A stretch of 64,000 nucleotides of DNA from an uncultured Pseudomonadota bacterium. Lineage in GTDB: Bacteria > Pseudomonadota > Gammaproteobacteria > Steroidobacterales > Steroidobacteraceae. The number at the start of each line of letters is the position of its first letter. The first letter of the stretch is position 1. The notes under the pieces were generated by a model. The model was not told the origin of the DNA and searched no databases. It was given only the letters and a program-made list of their open reading frames with translations. Positions 15,812-26,487 of this stretch are shown one piece after another. Both the position numbers and the translations under genes were made by a program. The stretch spans positions 1 to 64,000 of the forward strand of contig CAIKMS010000021.1 of the NCBI GenBank assembly GCA_903828595.1, written 5' to 3'.

Positions 15812-17185
15812 CTAGTGGTCGGCGATCTGCGCGCCTAGGGTCGCGAGGAAATCCAAGACTTCGTGAGTCTTATCCTGCATCAACGCCTGATCGGCCCGAC
15901 TTTCCACGTTCAGCCGGATCAACGGCTCGGTATTAGAACCTCGCAGGTTCAGACGCCACTGGGCAAACTCCAGTGACAAACCATCGGTGTGGTCCTCACC
16001 AAGAGCCGCCGCGAGATAACGCTCGCGTACCGCCGCGATGGCCGCAGGCACATCCGGGACCCGGCGGTTGATTTCACCTGACGCCGGATACAGACGCATC
16101 CGCTCCTCTACCAGCGCCGATAACGGTTTACCGGTGTCGGCCAAAATCTGCGCCATGACCAGCCAGGGCACCATGCCGCTGTCGCAATAGGCAAACTCAC
16201 GGAAGTAATGATGTGCGCTCATCTCACCGCCATAGGCCGCATCGACTTCGCGCATACGCGCCTTGATAAAGGCATGCCCTGACTTACACAACACCGGCAC
16301 ACCGCCGGCGGCTTGAACGATATCTAACGTGTTCCATACCAAACGTGGGTCATGAACGATACGCGCTCCCGGTTCACGCGCCAAAAACACCGAAGCAAGC
16401 AGCCCGACGATGTAATAGCCCTCAATGAAAGTGCCTTTTTCATCAAAGAAAAAGCAGCGATCAAAATCACCATCCCAGGCAATACCCAGATCAGCCTTAT
16501 GGGCTTGCACTGCCTCCACCACCGGAGCCCTATTCGGCTCTAGCATGGGGTTGGGCACACCGTGAGGAAAGTTGCCATCGGGGTTATTGGCCAGCTTCAC
16601 AAAAGACAACGGTAAGTGCGGCTCAAGGCGATCTAAAAACAACCCAGCGCCGCCATTGCCGGCGTTAGTAACGATCTTTAACGGCTTTAAGCGGGATCGA
16701 TCAATGTAGCTCAACAGATGTTGGGTGTACGCCTCACTCACATCGACATGTTCAATAATGCCCCGGTTCTGCACGGGCATCGCCGTGGCCGCTTCGGCAA
16801 AGGTGCGGATCTCCTTCAATCCTGAATCACCGGAGATCGGGCGTGAGCCCTCTCGTACAAACTTCATACCGTTGTAGTCAGGCGGATTGTGGCTGGCAGT
16901 AACCATGATGCCGCCATCGAGTTTTAGGTGAGAGGTCGCAAAGTACACGCCTTCCGTACCGCACAAGCCAATATCAACGACATCCACGCCGGCATCGGTC
17001 AGCCCATGAATTAACGCCGCGGACAGGGTGTCACTGGACAGGCGGATATCCCGCCCCACACAAACCCGCTGCGGCTTTAGGAACTCTGCATAACCTCGCC
17101 CGACGCGATAAGCCACGTCCTCGTTGAGCTCGTTAGGAATTCGACCGCGCAGGTCATAGGCTTTAAATCCGGTGATGACAGTCAT
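15812..17185 (-). CDS. manB: Phosphomannomutase (CpsG/ManB type)
   Basis: Converts mannose-6-phosphate to mannose-1-phosphate for GDP-mannose synthesis. The 457 residues align by eye with E. coli CpsG throughout: FKAYDLRGRIPNELNEDVAYRVGRGYAEFL, the phosphoserine loop TASHNPPDYNGMKF, the metal loop WDGDFDRCFFFDE, the sugar loop GEMSAHHYF and the phosphate-binding RGSNTEPLIRLNVES. The enzyme may also act on glucose phosphates, as AlgC does. It is last in the minus-strand run manC-gmd-fcl-manB, which makes GDP-mannose and GDP-fucose. Confidence 0.93.
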   Translation of the reverse strand: MTVITGFKAYDLRGRIPNELNEDVAYRVGRGYAEFLKPQRVCVGRDIRLSSDTLSAALIHGLTDAGVDVVDIGLCGTEGVYFATSHLKLDGGIMVTASHNPPDYNGMKFVREGSRPISGDSGLKEIRTFAEAATAMPVQNRGIIEHVDVSEAYTQHLLSYIDRSRLKPLKIVTNAGNGGAGLFLDRLEPHLPLSFVKLANNPDGNFPHGVPNPMLEPNRAPVVEAVQAHKADLGIAWDGDFDRCFFFDEKGTFIEGYYIVGLLASVFLAREPGARIVHDPRLVWNTLDIVQAAGGVPVLCKSGHAFIKARMREVDAAYGGEMSAHHYFREFAYCDSGMVPWLVMAQILADTGKPLSALVEERMRLYPASGEINRRVPDVPAAIAAVRERYLAAALGEDHTDGLSLEFAQWRLNLRGSNTEPLIRLNVESRADQALMQDKTHEVLDFLATLGAQIADH

Positions 17186-17259
17186 GGTGCCTCGGCAATG
17201 CGTAAGAACGGTTGATGATTCGAAGCAGGCTCGTTGACAGGAACATCCCCATCACGGGT

Positions 17260-18201
17260 CTAGCCCCGATAAGTATCCTCGTGCTCTAAAAACCAGCGGT
17301 AGGTCAATGCCAACCCCTGCTCCAGCGTCACTTTAGCCTGCCATCCCAAAGCCGTAGCCCTGGAGACATCCAAGACCTTGCGTGGCGTGCCATCCGGTTT
17401 AGTCGTATCAAACCGCAGCTCACCGGTATAGCCAACCACCCGGCGCACGGTCTGTGCCAGTTCGGCGATCGTCACATCCACCCCGGTACCTACGTTGACG
17501 TGTTCATCACCCGAGTAATGGGCCAGAAAGTGGCAGACCGCCAGACCTAAGTCTTCAACGAATAAGAACTCACGCTTAGGCGTTCCCGTACCCCACACCA
17601 CCACTTCAGGGGCAACCGCAAGCTTGGCCTCGTGAAAGCGTCGAATCAGGGCAGGCATCACGTGGCTGTTCTCGGGGTGGAAATTATCCCCGGGGCCGTA
17701 CAAATTAGTGGGCATCAACGAAATACCGTCAAAGCCGTGCTGCCGACGGTAAGCCTGCACCATACGAATTCCGGCGATTTTAGCAATCGCGTACCACTCG
17801 TTAGTTTTTTCTAAAGGCCCGGTGAGTAACTGATCCTCACGGATGGGCTGTTGCGCCATGCGCGGATAAATACAGCTAGAGCCCAGAAAGCAAAACTTAG
17901 ACACACCCGAGCGATAGGCCGCATCGATGACATTGGTCTGAATTTCGAGATTCTCGCGAATAAAGTCAGCCGGATAGGTGTCGTTGGCATAAATGCCACC
18001 GACTTTAGCCGCGGCTAACACCACGTGAGTGGGTCGCTCGTCGTTAAAAAAATCACGCACCGCCACCCGATCGGTCAGATCCAAATCCGCATGCGTACGC
18101 AACACCAGATTGTGGAAACCTGCGGTTACCAACTGGCGAACCACAGCACCACCGACCAGTCCCCGATGCCCGGCGACGTAAATCTTGGAATCGGGGGTCA
18201 T
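17260..18201 (-). CDS. fcl: GDP-L-fucose synthase
   Basis: Epimerase and reductase that turns GDP-4-keto-6-deoxymannose into GDP-L-fucose, 313 residues, an extended SDR. It shows the NADP-binding [26 protein letters not shown], the catalytic YAIAKIAG and [33 protein letters not shown], all typical of Fcl/WcaG. It overlaps gmd by 4 bases (ATGA), so the two are translationally coupled and act in sequence. manB follows after 74 bases. Confidence 0.96.
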   Translation of the reverse strand: MTPDSKIYVAGHRGLVGGAVVRQLVTAGFHNLVLRTHADLDLTDRVAVRDFFNDERPTHVVLAAAKVGGIYANDTYPADFIRENLEIQTNVIDAAYRSGVSKFCFLGSSCIYPRMAQQPIREDQLLTGPLEKTNEWYAIAKIAGIRMVQAYRRQHGFDGISLMPTNLYGPGDNFHPENSHVMPALIRRFHEAKLAVAPEVVVWGTGTPKREFLFVEDLGLAVCHFLAHYSGDEHVNVGTGVDVTIAELAQTVRRVVGYTGELRFDTTKPDGTPRKVLDVSRATALGWQAKVTLEQGLALTYRWFLEHEDTYRG

Positions 18202-19289
18202 TCGCGTGAGTTCGTGATTTTATAGCCCTCGCGCAGGTTCATTGCATCGCGCCGGGCAATCTCTAAATCGTTAGCCACCATCTCCGCCACCAACTCATCG
18301 AAGCTAATGCGCGGCGACCATCCCAACTCACGGTGGGCCTTGCTGGCATCGCCTAACAAAGTTTCCACTTCTGCCGGGCGGAAATAACGCGGGTCCACAC
18401 GCACCAGGGTACGACCCGTGACGCGATCCACGCCCACTTCGTCGGTGCCGCTTCCCGAAAACTGAATATCCATCCCTAATCGCGCACCGGACTTGACCAC
18501 AAAGTCGCGTACCGAATACTGCACGCCCGTAGCGATGACGTAATCAGACGGAGTGTCCTGCTGCAGCATCATCCATTGGGCTTCCACGTAGTCACGGGCA
18601 TGGCCCCAATCACGACGGGCATCCAGATTACCCAGATAAAGGGTCTGCTCTAGCCCCACGGAAATCCGCGACAGAGCCCGTGTAATTTTACGCGAGACAA
18701 AAGTCTCACCGCGTAACGGTGACTCGTGATTAAACAAAATACCGTTAGTGGCAAACATACCGTAGGACTCGCGGTAGTTCACCGTGATCCAGTAGGCATA
18801 GAGTTTAGCCACACCGTAGGGTGAGCGTGGATAGAACGGGGTGGTCTCTTTTTGCGGAATCTCTTGTACCTTACCGAACATTTCGGAGGTCCCGGCCTGA
18901 TAGAACCGCACTTTCTTTTCCATACCCAAGATGCGTAGGGCCTCTAAAATCCGCAACGCACCCACCGCATCGGCATTGGCCGTGTACTCGGGCGTCTCAA
19001 AGGACACCGCCACGTGACTCTGCGCGCCGAGGTTATAGATCTCATCCGGCTGTACGGTCTGGATGATACGAATCAGGTTAGTGGAATCGGTCAGATCACC
19101 GTGATGTAACACAAAGCGCCGATCTGTCGCGTGAGGGTCTTGATACAGATGGTCGACACGATCGGTATTAAATGACGAGCTGCGTCGCTTGATGCCGTGC
19201 ACAGCATAACCCTTGCCCAACAAAAACTCGGCCAGATAAGCGCCATCCTGACCCGTGACGCCCGTGAGCAAGGCTACTTTATTCGTCAT
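18198..19289 (-). CDS. gmd: GDP-mannose 4,6-dehydratase
   Basis: Makes GDP-4-keto-6-deoxy-D-mannose from GDP-mannose, 363 residues. Seen are the NADP-binding [35 protein letters not shown], the catalytic [22 protein letters not shown], and the downstream [20 protein letters not shown]. The enzyme stands at the branch to fucose, rhamnose or perosamine; the overlapping fcl gene points to GDP-fucose as the product here. A 98-base gap separates it from manC. Confidence 0.97.
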   Translation of the reverse strand: MTNKVALLTGVTGQDGAYLAEFLLGKGYAVHGIKRRSSSFNTDRVDHLYQDPHATDRRFVLHHGDLTDSTNLIRIIQTVQPDEIYNLGAQSHVAVSFETPEYTANADAVGALRILEALRILGMEKKVRFYQAGTSEMFGKVQEIPQKETTPFYPRSPYGVAKLYAYWITVNYRESYGMFATNGILFNHESPLRGETFVSRKITRALSRISVGLEQTLYLGNLDARRDWGHARDYVEAQWMMLQQDTPSDYVIATGVQYSVRDFVVKSGARLGMDIQFSGSGTDEVGVDRVTGRTLVRVDPRYFRPAEVETLLGDASKAHRELGWSPRISFDELVAEMVANDLEIARRDAMNLREGYKITNSRE

Positions 19290-19387
19290 TCCACACCTTA
19301 TAACGCTTTATTTTGTTACTAAGCCGCATAGCGTGGCGCGAATTGATGACGCCCGCATGACACCACCCTGATGCGCAAGCCGTAGGT

Positions 19388-20815
19388 TCAGGTCGTAGTG
19401 CCCTTGCGCCCGTAATTATCCTGAAAGCGCACAATATCGTCCTCGCCCAGATAAGAGCCTGACTGAACTTCAATAATGTGCAAAGGCACCTTGCCCGGAT
19501 TCACAATGCGATGGGTGGCTCCTAGCGGTATGTAGGTAGACTGATTTTCAGTCAACAAAAACACCTTCTCATCGCAGGTAATTTCTGCGGTGCCTGACAC
19601 CACGATCCAGTGTTCAGCCCGGTGATGATGCATCTGCAAGGACAGCACCCCACCTGGGTTCACCGTCAGACGCTTAACCTGGTAGCGCTCACCCGCATCA
19701 ATACTGTCGTAACTACCCCAGGGACGAAACACTTCGCGATGAATCTGGGTATGCGTTCGACCCAAGGCTTTAAGGCGGTTGACCAGATTTTTAACATCCT
19801 GAACTTTGTGCTTGGGTGCCACCATGATGGCGTCTTTGGTTTCTACCACCACCATATCATCCAAACCCACGGTGGCCACTAACCGCCCTGATGAATACAC
19901 ATAAGAGCCGCGCGTATCCTCAGCCACCACATCGCCATGAGTAACGTTACCGTTGGCATCGGCCTCACAAGTCTCGTGCAGCGCCGACCACGACCCTACG
20001 TCACTCCAGCCAGCATCCAACGCTACCATCACCGCACTGTCGGTTTTTTCCATCACCGCATAGTCAATCGAATCGCTAGGACACTGGCCAAACAACTCTT
20101 TAGACAGTCGCGTGAAGTCCAAATCCTCACCGGAGGCCGCAAAAGCCGCCTCACAGGCACTCAGCATCTGGGGAGCGTGCTTGGCCAGTTCGGCCAGATA
20201 CCGCTTGGCACCGAATAAGAACATGCCGCTATTCCAAAAATATTCACCGGAGGCGATGTAGCCTTCCGCTCGGGCGCGATCGGGCTTTTCAACGAAAGCC
20301 GCCACGGCATGCACCTGCCCTTCACTGCTTCCGCGACGGATATAGCCGTAGCCGGTTTCTGGTTTGGTCGGCACGATGCCAAAAGTCACCAGCTTACCGG
20401 CGGCTGCGGCGGTCGCGCCCGCCAGGACGGCGGCCTGGAAAGCCGGCACATCACGCAGCACATGGTCAGCTGGCATCACCAGCAAAAGCGGATCCACAAC
20501 AGAATCACCAGCTAAGCGCAAGGCGGCCATCGCGGCAACCGCCACGGCCGGTGCCGTGTTGCGCCCGATGGGTTCCAAAACGATGGAACCGGCCCGGGAG
20601 TCCAACTGGCGCAACTGCTCGGCCACAATAAAGCGGTGGTGTTCGTTACACACCACGACCGGGGCCTCGGCCTTAAGTCCCTTCAGGCGGATGACGGTAT
20701 CCTGAAATAAGGTTTTCTCACCAACCAGGGGGAGAAACTGCTTGGGATACAGGTCACGCGACAAAGGCCACAGGCGGGTACCCGAGCCACCGGACAAAAT
20801 CACTGGAATCAGCAT
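19388..20815 (-). CDS. manC: Mannose-1-phosphate guanylyltransferase / mannose-6-phosphate isomerase
   Basis: Bifunctional 475-residue type II enzyme. The N-terminal nucleotidyltransferase has [23 protein letters not shown] and [26 protein letters not shown]; the C-terminal cupin isomerase shows [47 protein letters not shown] (metal-binding histidines) and [15 protein letters not shown]. With manB it covers fructose-6-phosphate to GDP-mannose. The ATG at 20815 lies just before the first strand; four more residues are possible upstream. Confidence 0.96.
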   Translation of the reverse strand: MLIPVILSGGSGTRLWPLSRDLYPKQFLPLVGEKTLFQDTVIRLKGLKAEAPVVVCNEHHRFIVAEQLRQLDSRAGSIVLEPIGRNTAPAVAVAAMAALRLAGDSVVDPLLLVMPADHVLRDVPAFQAAVLAGATAAAAGKLVTFGIVPTKPETGYGYIRRGSSEGQVHAVAAFVEKPDRARAEGYIASGEYFWNSGMFLFGAKRYLAELAKHAPQMLSACEAAFAASGEDLDFTRLSKELFGQCPSDSIDYAVMEKTDSAVMVALDAGWSDVGSWSALHETCEADANGNVTHGDVVAEDTRGSYVYSSGRLVATVGLDDMVVVETKDAIMVAPKHKVQDVKNLVNRLKALGRTHTQIHREVFRPWGSYDSIDAGERYQVKRLTVNPGGVLSLQMHHHRAEHWIVVSGTAEITCDEKVFLLTENQSTYIPLGATHRIVNPGKVPLHIIEVQSGSYLGEDDIVRFQDNYGRKGTTT

Positions 20816-20880
20816 GACAGGCAACATTCCTTCAAAAATAGGGAGGTTTTTCGGCTGCGTGAGTCTAGAGGCATTGGGGT

Positions 20881-22224
20881 TTAGAGATCTGAAGCCTGCG
20901 TCACACCTCGACCAATCGCGTAATAAGTCAAGCCTGAGCGACTGACCAGCGCTGGGTCATAAAGATTGCGTCCATCGAAGATCACTGGAGTTTTAAGTGA
21001 CTGACGAATCGCACTGAAGTCCGGGCTGCGAAACTCCTGCCACTCCGTGACAATGACCAATGCGTCGGCACCGGTGAGTGCCTCTTCCATACGATGGCAC
21101 AGCGCCAGATCCGTACGCTGCCCGTAGAGCCGGGCCGCCTCAGTCATCGCCACCGGATCGTAGGCACGAACCGCGACCCCAGCCTCCCACAAGGCTTCCA
21201 TCAGCACACGGCTGGGAGCCTCGCGCATGTCATCGGTATTGGGTTTGAAAGCCAAGCCCCAAAGAGCGATCGTTTTCCCGCGCAAATTTCCCGAAAAATG
21301 CGCTGAAATCTTCTCAAACAAGACTCGTTTCTGACGAGCGTTAACAGCCTCGACGGCCGAGAGAATTAATGGCTCATAGCCCACAGCCTTAGCCGATCGC
21401 TCCAGTGCCTGGACGTCCTTGGGAAAACAGGATCCGCCATAGCCCACGCCCGGATAAATAAAGCTGTAGCCTATACGGGTATCTGAACCAATACCGACAC
21501 GGACTTTTTCTACGTCCGCACCGACCCGTTCGGCGAGATTAGCAATCTCATTCATAAAAGAGATTTTCGTGGCCAGCATGGCATTAGCGGCGTACTTGGT
21601 AAGCTCGGCCGAGCGCACATCCATCACAATGAGCCTATCCCGATTGCGGGTAAACGGCTCGTACAAGGCGCGCATTAAGTCCGTGACTTTGGCGTTATCC
21701 ACACCGACCACCACACGGTCAGGCCGCATGAAATCGCCAATAGCCGCACCCTCCTTGAGAAATTCCGGGTTGGATACCACATCAAACTCTACCGACTCGG
21801 GTCTGGCACTTAAGGTCTCGTTAAGCGCGGCACGGACCTTATCGGCAGTGCCCACCGGAACCGTGGATTTGGTGATAACCACACGGTATTCCCGAATGTG
21901 CGTGCCGATCGTGCGAGCCACGGATAGCACGTGCCGCAGATCCGCCGAGCCGTCCTCATCCGGAGGCGTGCCCACCGCGATCATCTGAAACAGCCCGTGC
22001 TCGACACCGTAGGCCGCATCCGTGGTGAACTTCAGGCGACCTTTAGCCACATTGCGCGCGATCAATTCGTCCAACCCCGGCTCATGAATCGGGACTTCGC
22101 CGCGATTAAGTCGCTCGGTTTTGCTGACGTCAACGTCCACGCAAACTACGTGGTTGCCCGCATCCGCCAAGCAAGCACCGGTCACCAGACCGACATAACC
22201 GGAACCAAAAATAGTGATACGCAT
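20881..22224 (-). CDS. ugd: UDP-glucose 6-dehydrogenase
   Basis: Oxidises UDP-glucose to UDP-glucuronate with NAD, 447 residues. It shows the Rossmann [39 protein letters not shown], the lysine-bearing [25 protein letters not shown] and the catalytic cysteine in [31 protein letters not shown] is the UDP-binding C-terminal signature. The TTG just before the ATG at 22224 is an alternative start. Its product feeds the UDP-glucuronate epimerase encoded at 26488-27498. Confidence 0.96.
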   Translation of the reverse strand: MRITIFGSGYVGLVTGACLADAGNHVVCVDVDVSKTERLNRGEVPIHEPGLDELIARNVAKGRLKFTTDAAYGVEHGLFQMIAVGTPPDEDGSADLRHVLSVARTIGTHIREYRVVITKSTVPVGTADKVRAALNETLSARPESVEFDVVSNPEFLKEGAAIGDFMRPDRVVVGVDNAKVTDLMRALYEPFTRNRDRLIVMDVRSAELTKYAANAMLATKISFMNEIANLAERVGADVEKVRVGIGSDTRIGYSFIYPGVGYGGSCFPKDVQALERSAKAVGYEPLILSAVEAVNARQKRVLFEKISAHFSGNLRGKTIALWGLAFKPNTDDMREAPSRVLMEALWEAGVAVRAYDPVAMTEAARLYGQRTDLALCHRMEEALTGADALVIVTEWQEFRSPDFSAIRQSLKTPVIFDGRNLYDPALVSRSGLTYYAIGRGVTQASDL

Positions 22225-22360
22225 CAAGCTACCTACGGGTCAGAGTTCGAAAAAACAGATGATCAAGGCTAACCGCAGAGCCACCCGCGGTCAAAGCAGG
22301 CACGTCACAGGATTGCGCTGTTGAAGGCTACGCAGAGTCCCCAGTCACCCCGATCAGGGA

Positions 22361-22654
22361 CTATTTTCGAATTTCCTGAGGCGATTGCCGTGCGCGCCGG
22401 GTTCCTAAATCGGTCACCTTACTCTGACTAGGCAGAGTGGTTGGGTCGGTCATTGAAGGCGCAGTGCTCACCGTAGGATCATTCGAACCTTAGCCTCCAC
22501 GCGATGTAGAGCCACTGCTGCCTCGCTGACCGGCCAGGCCAAACTTAAACTGTGACATCAGTGAATCGCGTGCATCCTGCGGCAAGGATTGAAACAGTTT
22601 CAACTGATCAGCCGAAAACTCCACCGGCAGGCCCTGAGTCACAACGCAATCCAT
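22361..22654 (-). pseudogene. Broken N-terminal remnant of a polysaccharide export (SLBB/Wza-like) gene
   Basis: Between wzi and ugd, one minus-strand frame reads a signal-peptide-like stretch (RALGGLLLVLSMDCVV) followed by QGLPVEFSADQLKLFQSL and PQDARDSLMSQFKFGL, then a glycine/serine-rich linker. This is the usual start of the large SLBB-domain capsule export proteins (a Q-x-FxxLPxxxxxxLMxQ helix after the signal). The frame meets TAA at 22490-22492, continues open for 42 more codons and stops at TAG (22361-22363). The nearest in-frame ATG, at 22654, lies inside the signal region, and TAG-TAA sits just upstream, so the true start is also lost. None of the Poly_export or SLBB domains remain. 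It is a deletion remnant; the family call is from pattern only. Confidence 0.6.
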
Positions 22655-22743
22655 CGACAGAACCAAGAGGAGACCGCCTAGCGCTCGCCAACCTTACTAA
22701 TCAGTTGCAGAAAAATACCACCCGTCCGAGGTTTCAGCACGCT

Positions 22744-24282
22744 CTACCAACTGGCACTTATGCTGGCGAAGAAGTGCCCGCTGTACCCAATTTTATGCCC
22801 AAATCCCGTGTCGCCCCCAGGGCCGTACACAAAGGTGTTGGTCTGGTCTAGCGCACCGCCCACTGTGTAGTTGAACTGATGGAACTGGCCACCGACCGAG
22901 GGCTCTATAGTCCAATACAGCCTCGGCACGGTTGATAAGGTATGCGGAACTAGACCCGGTTCAGCAACGCCACCTCGGTTGATTTCTAAGCGACGCAACC
23001 GCAGCTGCCAAAATCGTCCGGCCTCGTCGGTATACATATGGCCGAGGGTGAAGCGACGACCATCACGATCCATAGCGTCACCGATCGAGCGTCCTCTGAA
23101 TCGATAACCAGCGAGGTAGGTGTCTTTTTCATAGGCACAACCGAAATTGACCGCGTAAGGCTGACCAATCGCCGAACCCTCGCACGCGGTATCTGCATAT
23201 TCTAAGAAGGTCCGAGTACGACCCTCGTTGATGCTACGGCCAGCCAGCTCAATACCCGCTAACTGCAGGGTTTGGGTGGGGCCATAATTCGTTGAATAAA
23301 TGGCCTCACCATCTTCCTGCCAGTAAATAGATACAGGCGAGTGACCGATGTGCCAACGCACGTCGATCGCGGAGTGATTGCCGGCAGGCTTAGAGTTGAT
23401 GTCCGGATTCCCTGACTCATCAACAATTAAATTCTTACGAGCCGTCAACATGTCAAAGTAGGTGCGCAAACCGCAAGGCCTGCCCACGCCACAGAGCTGT
23501 GCGGTGCGCGTTAAGCCGATCTCTACCCCGGTGATGGGCGCAAACGTGACTCGCGCACCCCAGAAGTTAATCTTCCCGTAGTCAGGCCGCGAAGTCTCCA
23601 TACGGTCTAAAAACGTCACTAAACGCCACGGCCCTATCCACGATAACCACTTGGACTGGGGCGCAATCGAACTTGCACGCTCTAGAGTGACTCCAGGCAT
23701 GGGGCGGGCATTGTTGCCAAAGATTAAGCTGCCATCCCAGCCCGGGCCCCACCAGCGCTCTTGAGCACCCAGGGTGGCCCACCAGTTACCAAGCTTCCAG
23801 GAGGCATAGGTACCGTCGAGCCGGTAGTGCATCTGATCGCTAGGATGTAACGCGTAGCTAAAGCGTACGACGCCACCGGAATAATCACCCGCTGCCCAGC
23901 CCGCCCGCACTCCAGCTTCGGCACTTTCGCGCGGAGTTTGTTCATACACCCGCAGCTTGGTCGGATTCGCCCCGCCCTGTAGGAACCACCCCGCATCGGT
24001 GGCCGAACCCGGCTGATCAACCGAGCGCGTCGTCTCCCGATAACGCTCAGGGATGTCATCAAGCGGAATAGGCCAGGTCGTCGACAACGGCACGCGTTCC
24101 TCATCGCGATTAAGCTCAACCTCATGGCGCAGCCTTGAGTCGCCCGCCGGGAGAAAAGGCAAACCCTGAGCGCTCGCTACACCGTTAAGCAGCGAGTACA
24201 AGAGCAGTGTCTGCAAGGCGCAGAGCAGAAATCGTAAGCCGTAACTAGACAAAGAAATTCCCCAGTATCCATTCACTCGCAC
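22744..24282 (-). CDS. wzi: Capsule assembly protein of the Wzi family
   Basis: Outer-membrane beta-barrel thought to hold or organise capsular polysaccharide at the cell surface. About 512 residues with a signal peptide (LRFLLCALQTLLLYSLLNGVASAQG), then the family start LRHEVELNRDEERVPLSTTWPIPLDDI, the strong motif ERWWGPGWDGSLIFGN-NARPMPGVTLERAS, many amphipathic strands and a terminal aromatic (FASISASW) as in porin-type barrels. The start is uncertain: GTG at 24282 or 24276, or TTG at 24249 after GGGGAA; an open frame extends to 24417 and overlaps pgi. Together with the export remnant that follows, it marks a former or partial capsule locus. Confidence 0.85.
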   Translation of the reverse strand: MRVNGYWGISLSSYGLRFLLCALQTLLLYSLLNGVASAQGLPFLPAGDSRLRHEVELNRDEERVPLSTTWPIPLDDIPERYRETTRSVDQPGSATDAGWFLQGGANPTKLRVYEQTPRESAEAGVRAGWAAGDYSGGVVRFSYALHPSDQMHYRLDGTYASWKLGNWWATLGAQERWWGPGWDGSLIFGNNARPMPGVTLERASSIAPQSKWLSWIGPWRLVTFLDRMETSRPDYGKINFWGARVTFAPITGVEIGLTRTAQLCGVGRPCGLRTYFDMLTARKNLIVDESGNPDINSKPAGNHSAIDVRWHIGHSPVSIYWQEDGEAIYSTNYGPTQTLQLAGIELAGRSINEGRTRTFLEYADTACEGSAIGQPYAVNFGCAYEKDTYLAGYRFRGRSIGDAMDRDGRRFTLGHMYTDEAGRFWQLRLRRLEINRGGVAEPGLVPHTLSTVPRLYWTIEPSVGGQFHQFNYTVGGALDQTNTFVYGPGGDTGFGHKIGYSGHFFASISASW

Positions 24283-24379
24283 AAACCATGCCGCCAGCCG
24301 AGCTCTCAGCCGTCTTGGCCACCATAATGACAGACATACCAATCGGTACCCTAAACACCCTTCAAATTCACGGCCGTCC

Positions 24380-26026
24380 CTAACGGCTCCATTCTTGCAG
24401 CCTGGACAAAGCCGCACTTACACCCGAACTGTTGGGTGCCTGACCGCGAACCATGGGCAGCAGCGACAAGGCCATCTTCTTACCCAGCTCTACACCCCAT
24501 TGATCGAACGGGTTGATATCCCAGAGCACGCTTTGCACAAAAACGGAGTGCTCATACAGCGCTACCAAAGCACCTAGCGTATGCGGATCCAGCTGAGCGA
24601 ATAACAGCAGCGAGCTGGGGCGGTCGCCGGCATGGACCTTATGTACCGCCAAGGCCTCAATCTGCTCGGCGTTAAGTCCACGGGCGTGAAGCTCCGCGCG
24701 GGCTTCCTCCAAAGTATAGCCGCGAGCAAAGGCTTCAGCCTGCGCCAGGCCGTTAGCTACCGCCAACTGATGCGAGTCGGGCAATGAAACCGACGAGCGG
24801 GCCGCTATTAAAAAATCCATCGCATAGCGTGAAGTGCCTTGGTGCAACAACTGGAAGAACGAGTGTTGGCCATTAGAGCCAGGCTCACCCCAAATGACAG
24901 CACCGGTCTGACAACTCACCGGTTCACCGTTTCGGCGTACGGACTTGCCACTGCTTTCCATCATCAATTGCTGCAGGTAAGCGGGAAACCGGTGCAGTCG
25001 CTGGTCGTAGGGCAATACCGCCAGGCTGTCCAGATTCAGGAAATTACGGTTCCACACACCCAACAAGCCGTGCAGCACGGGCAAATTAGATTGCAGCGGT
25101 TGCGTGCGAAAATGCGCATCCATGGCCTGCGCACCGTTGAGAAACTCCTCAAAGTGCGTGGTACCAATACCGATCTCCAGTATTAAACCAATGGCAGACC
25201 AAATCGAATAGCGACCCCCTACCCAGTCCCACATGGTGAAGCGGGCATCTAAGGCCAACCCAAACTCATCCATGGCCGCATGATTAACAGACACGGCCGC
25301 AAAGTGTTTTGCCACGGCAGCTACGCCGAGTTTTTCGACAATCCACTGCCGCGCAAGCGCTGCATTAGCCAGCGTTTCTTGAGTGGAAAAAGTCTTAGAG
25401 CAAATAATAAACAGCGTGCATGCCGGCTCTAATTGCGCCGCGACATCCGCAAACTGCGTGCCATCCACATTGGAGATAAAATGCATACGCAGGCGCGGAT
25501 TGACGTAGCCTTTTAAGGCCTCCAGGGCCATAACCGGCCCAAGATCTGAACCACCAATACCGATATTCACCACGTCCGTAATGCGCTGACCGGTAGCCCC
25601 TTTGCGCAGGCCCGCCGATAGCGAGCCGGCAAATTGCCGACAACGCGCCCGCTCGGCAGCGATCCACGGCCGCACATCCTGACCGTCGACCAGCAAAGGT
25701 TCATCGGTAGGGTCACGCAGGGCCGTGTGCAAGGCCGGACGTTTCTCCGTGTTGTTCACGAGTTGCCCACTGAACATCGCTTCAATGGCCTGTGGCAACC
25801 CCGACTCATCAGCGGCCCGATGCAAATCCGCTAAGGCTGCCGAATCCAGTCGCTGGCGCAGGGCTTCTAAGCTTAAGCCCGGCATATCCAACACTAAGCC
25901 CGTCGTATCGGCGAGCGATCGTGCATCGAGGAGATGCCGCATCGGGCCACTCGTTAAACGGCTGGCATGCGCGCGCAGGGCGTGGTTTAGGTCAGTGCTA
26001 ATCAGGGGCAAGGATTGGTGTGTCAT
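24380..26026 (-). CDS. pgi: Glucose-6-phosphate isomerase
   Basis: Interconverts glucose-6-phosphate and fructose-6-phosphate, 548 residues, matching E. coli Pgi (549). Both signatures are visible: the MWDWVGGRYSIWSAIGL region and GEPGSNGQHSFFQLLHQGT; also IGIGGSDLGPVMALEAL near residue 145-165 and the final KMALSLLP region. The ATG at 26026 is preceded by GGAG eight bases away and is preferred over the start at 26053. In this setting it links central sugar phosphate to both GDP-mannose and UDP-glucose supply. Confidence 0.96.
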   Translation of the reverse strand: MTHQSLPLISTDLNHALRAHASRLTSGPMRHLLDARSLADTTGLVLDMPGLSLEALRQRLDSAALADLHRAADESGLPQAIEAMFSGQLVNNTEKRPALHTALRDPTDEPLLVDGQDVRPWIAAERARCRQFAGSLSAGLRKGATGQRITDVVNIGIGGSDLGPVMALEALKGYVNPRLRMHFISNVDGTQFADVAAQLEPACTLFIICSKTFSTQETLANAALARQWIVEKLGVAAVAKHFAAVSVNHAAMDEFGLALDARFTMWDWVGGRYSIWSAIGLILEIGIGTTHFEEFLNGAQAMDAHFRTQPLQSNLPVLHGLLGVWNRNFLNLDSLAVLPYDQRLHRFPAYLQQLMMESSGKSVRRNGEPVSCQTGAVIWGEPGSNGQHSFFQLLHQGTSRYAMDFLIAARSSVSLPDSHQLAVANGLAQAEAFARGYTLEEARAELHARGLNAEQIEALAVHKVHAGDRPSSLLLFAQLDPHTLGALVALYEHSVFVQSVLWDINPFDQWGVELGKKMALSLLPMVRGQAPNSSGVSAALSRLQEWSR

Positions 26027-26053
26027 CAAGTCCGCTCCGCAAGGTGCTGCCAT

Positions 26054-26487
26054 TATCGCCGTTTCAAGGCCCTGCGTGCGGCGGATCTTAAGGCAAACAC
26101 GGCTGAAGGCGCCGGCCTGTCAACCACGCGGGTCACGGCTCGATGCACCCAGCCTGATCTACCCGAGTGGGTCCAAAGGCACTGGGCGGTGGGTTTGGGC
26201 GAGGTTGCTGCGCTGGCGTTCAGGTGCCGGTAAAGGTGAGGTGAGGCTATGCCATGAACTGAAGCCTTAAGGGCCAGACAAGCCACCGTAAGCCGCATCG
26301 CTCTAAACTTTGTACGAGCCGGTCGCGCGAGGCGATAAGCGATTGTCAGAAAATAAATAAATTAAATATTTAAATTCAATGACTTAAATTGAATACAAGC
26401 CCGCCTTACCCAACCACTGGCCTGACCAGCGAAAACGCGGGTATCTGGTTGTTGCCGTAAGGGGATTTAGTTTAGGCCGTTGCGAGC
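26054..26487 (-). other. 434-base intergenic region with an AT-rich palindromic block
   Basis: No convincing gene is visible in this gap between the epimerase and pgi. The half next to pgi is GC-rich and structureless to my eye. At 26350-26396 there is a run of almost pure A/T, very unlike the rest of the window, containing the palindrome TTAAATATTTAA (26362-26373) and an inverted repeat TTCAAT-N7-ATTGAA (26375-26393). It could be a promoter or silencer site or a scar between two gene modules. Confidence 0.5.

Noticed and set aside
26053-26298. 81-codon minus-strand frame in the pgi-epimerase gap
   Set aside because: Composition is random-looking, there is no ribosome site and no family resemblance.
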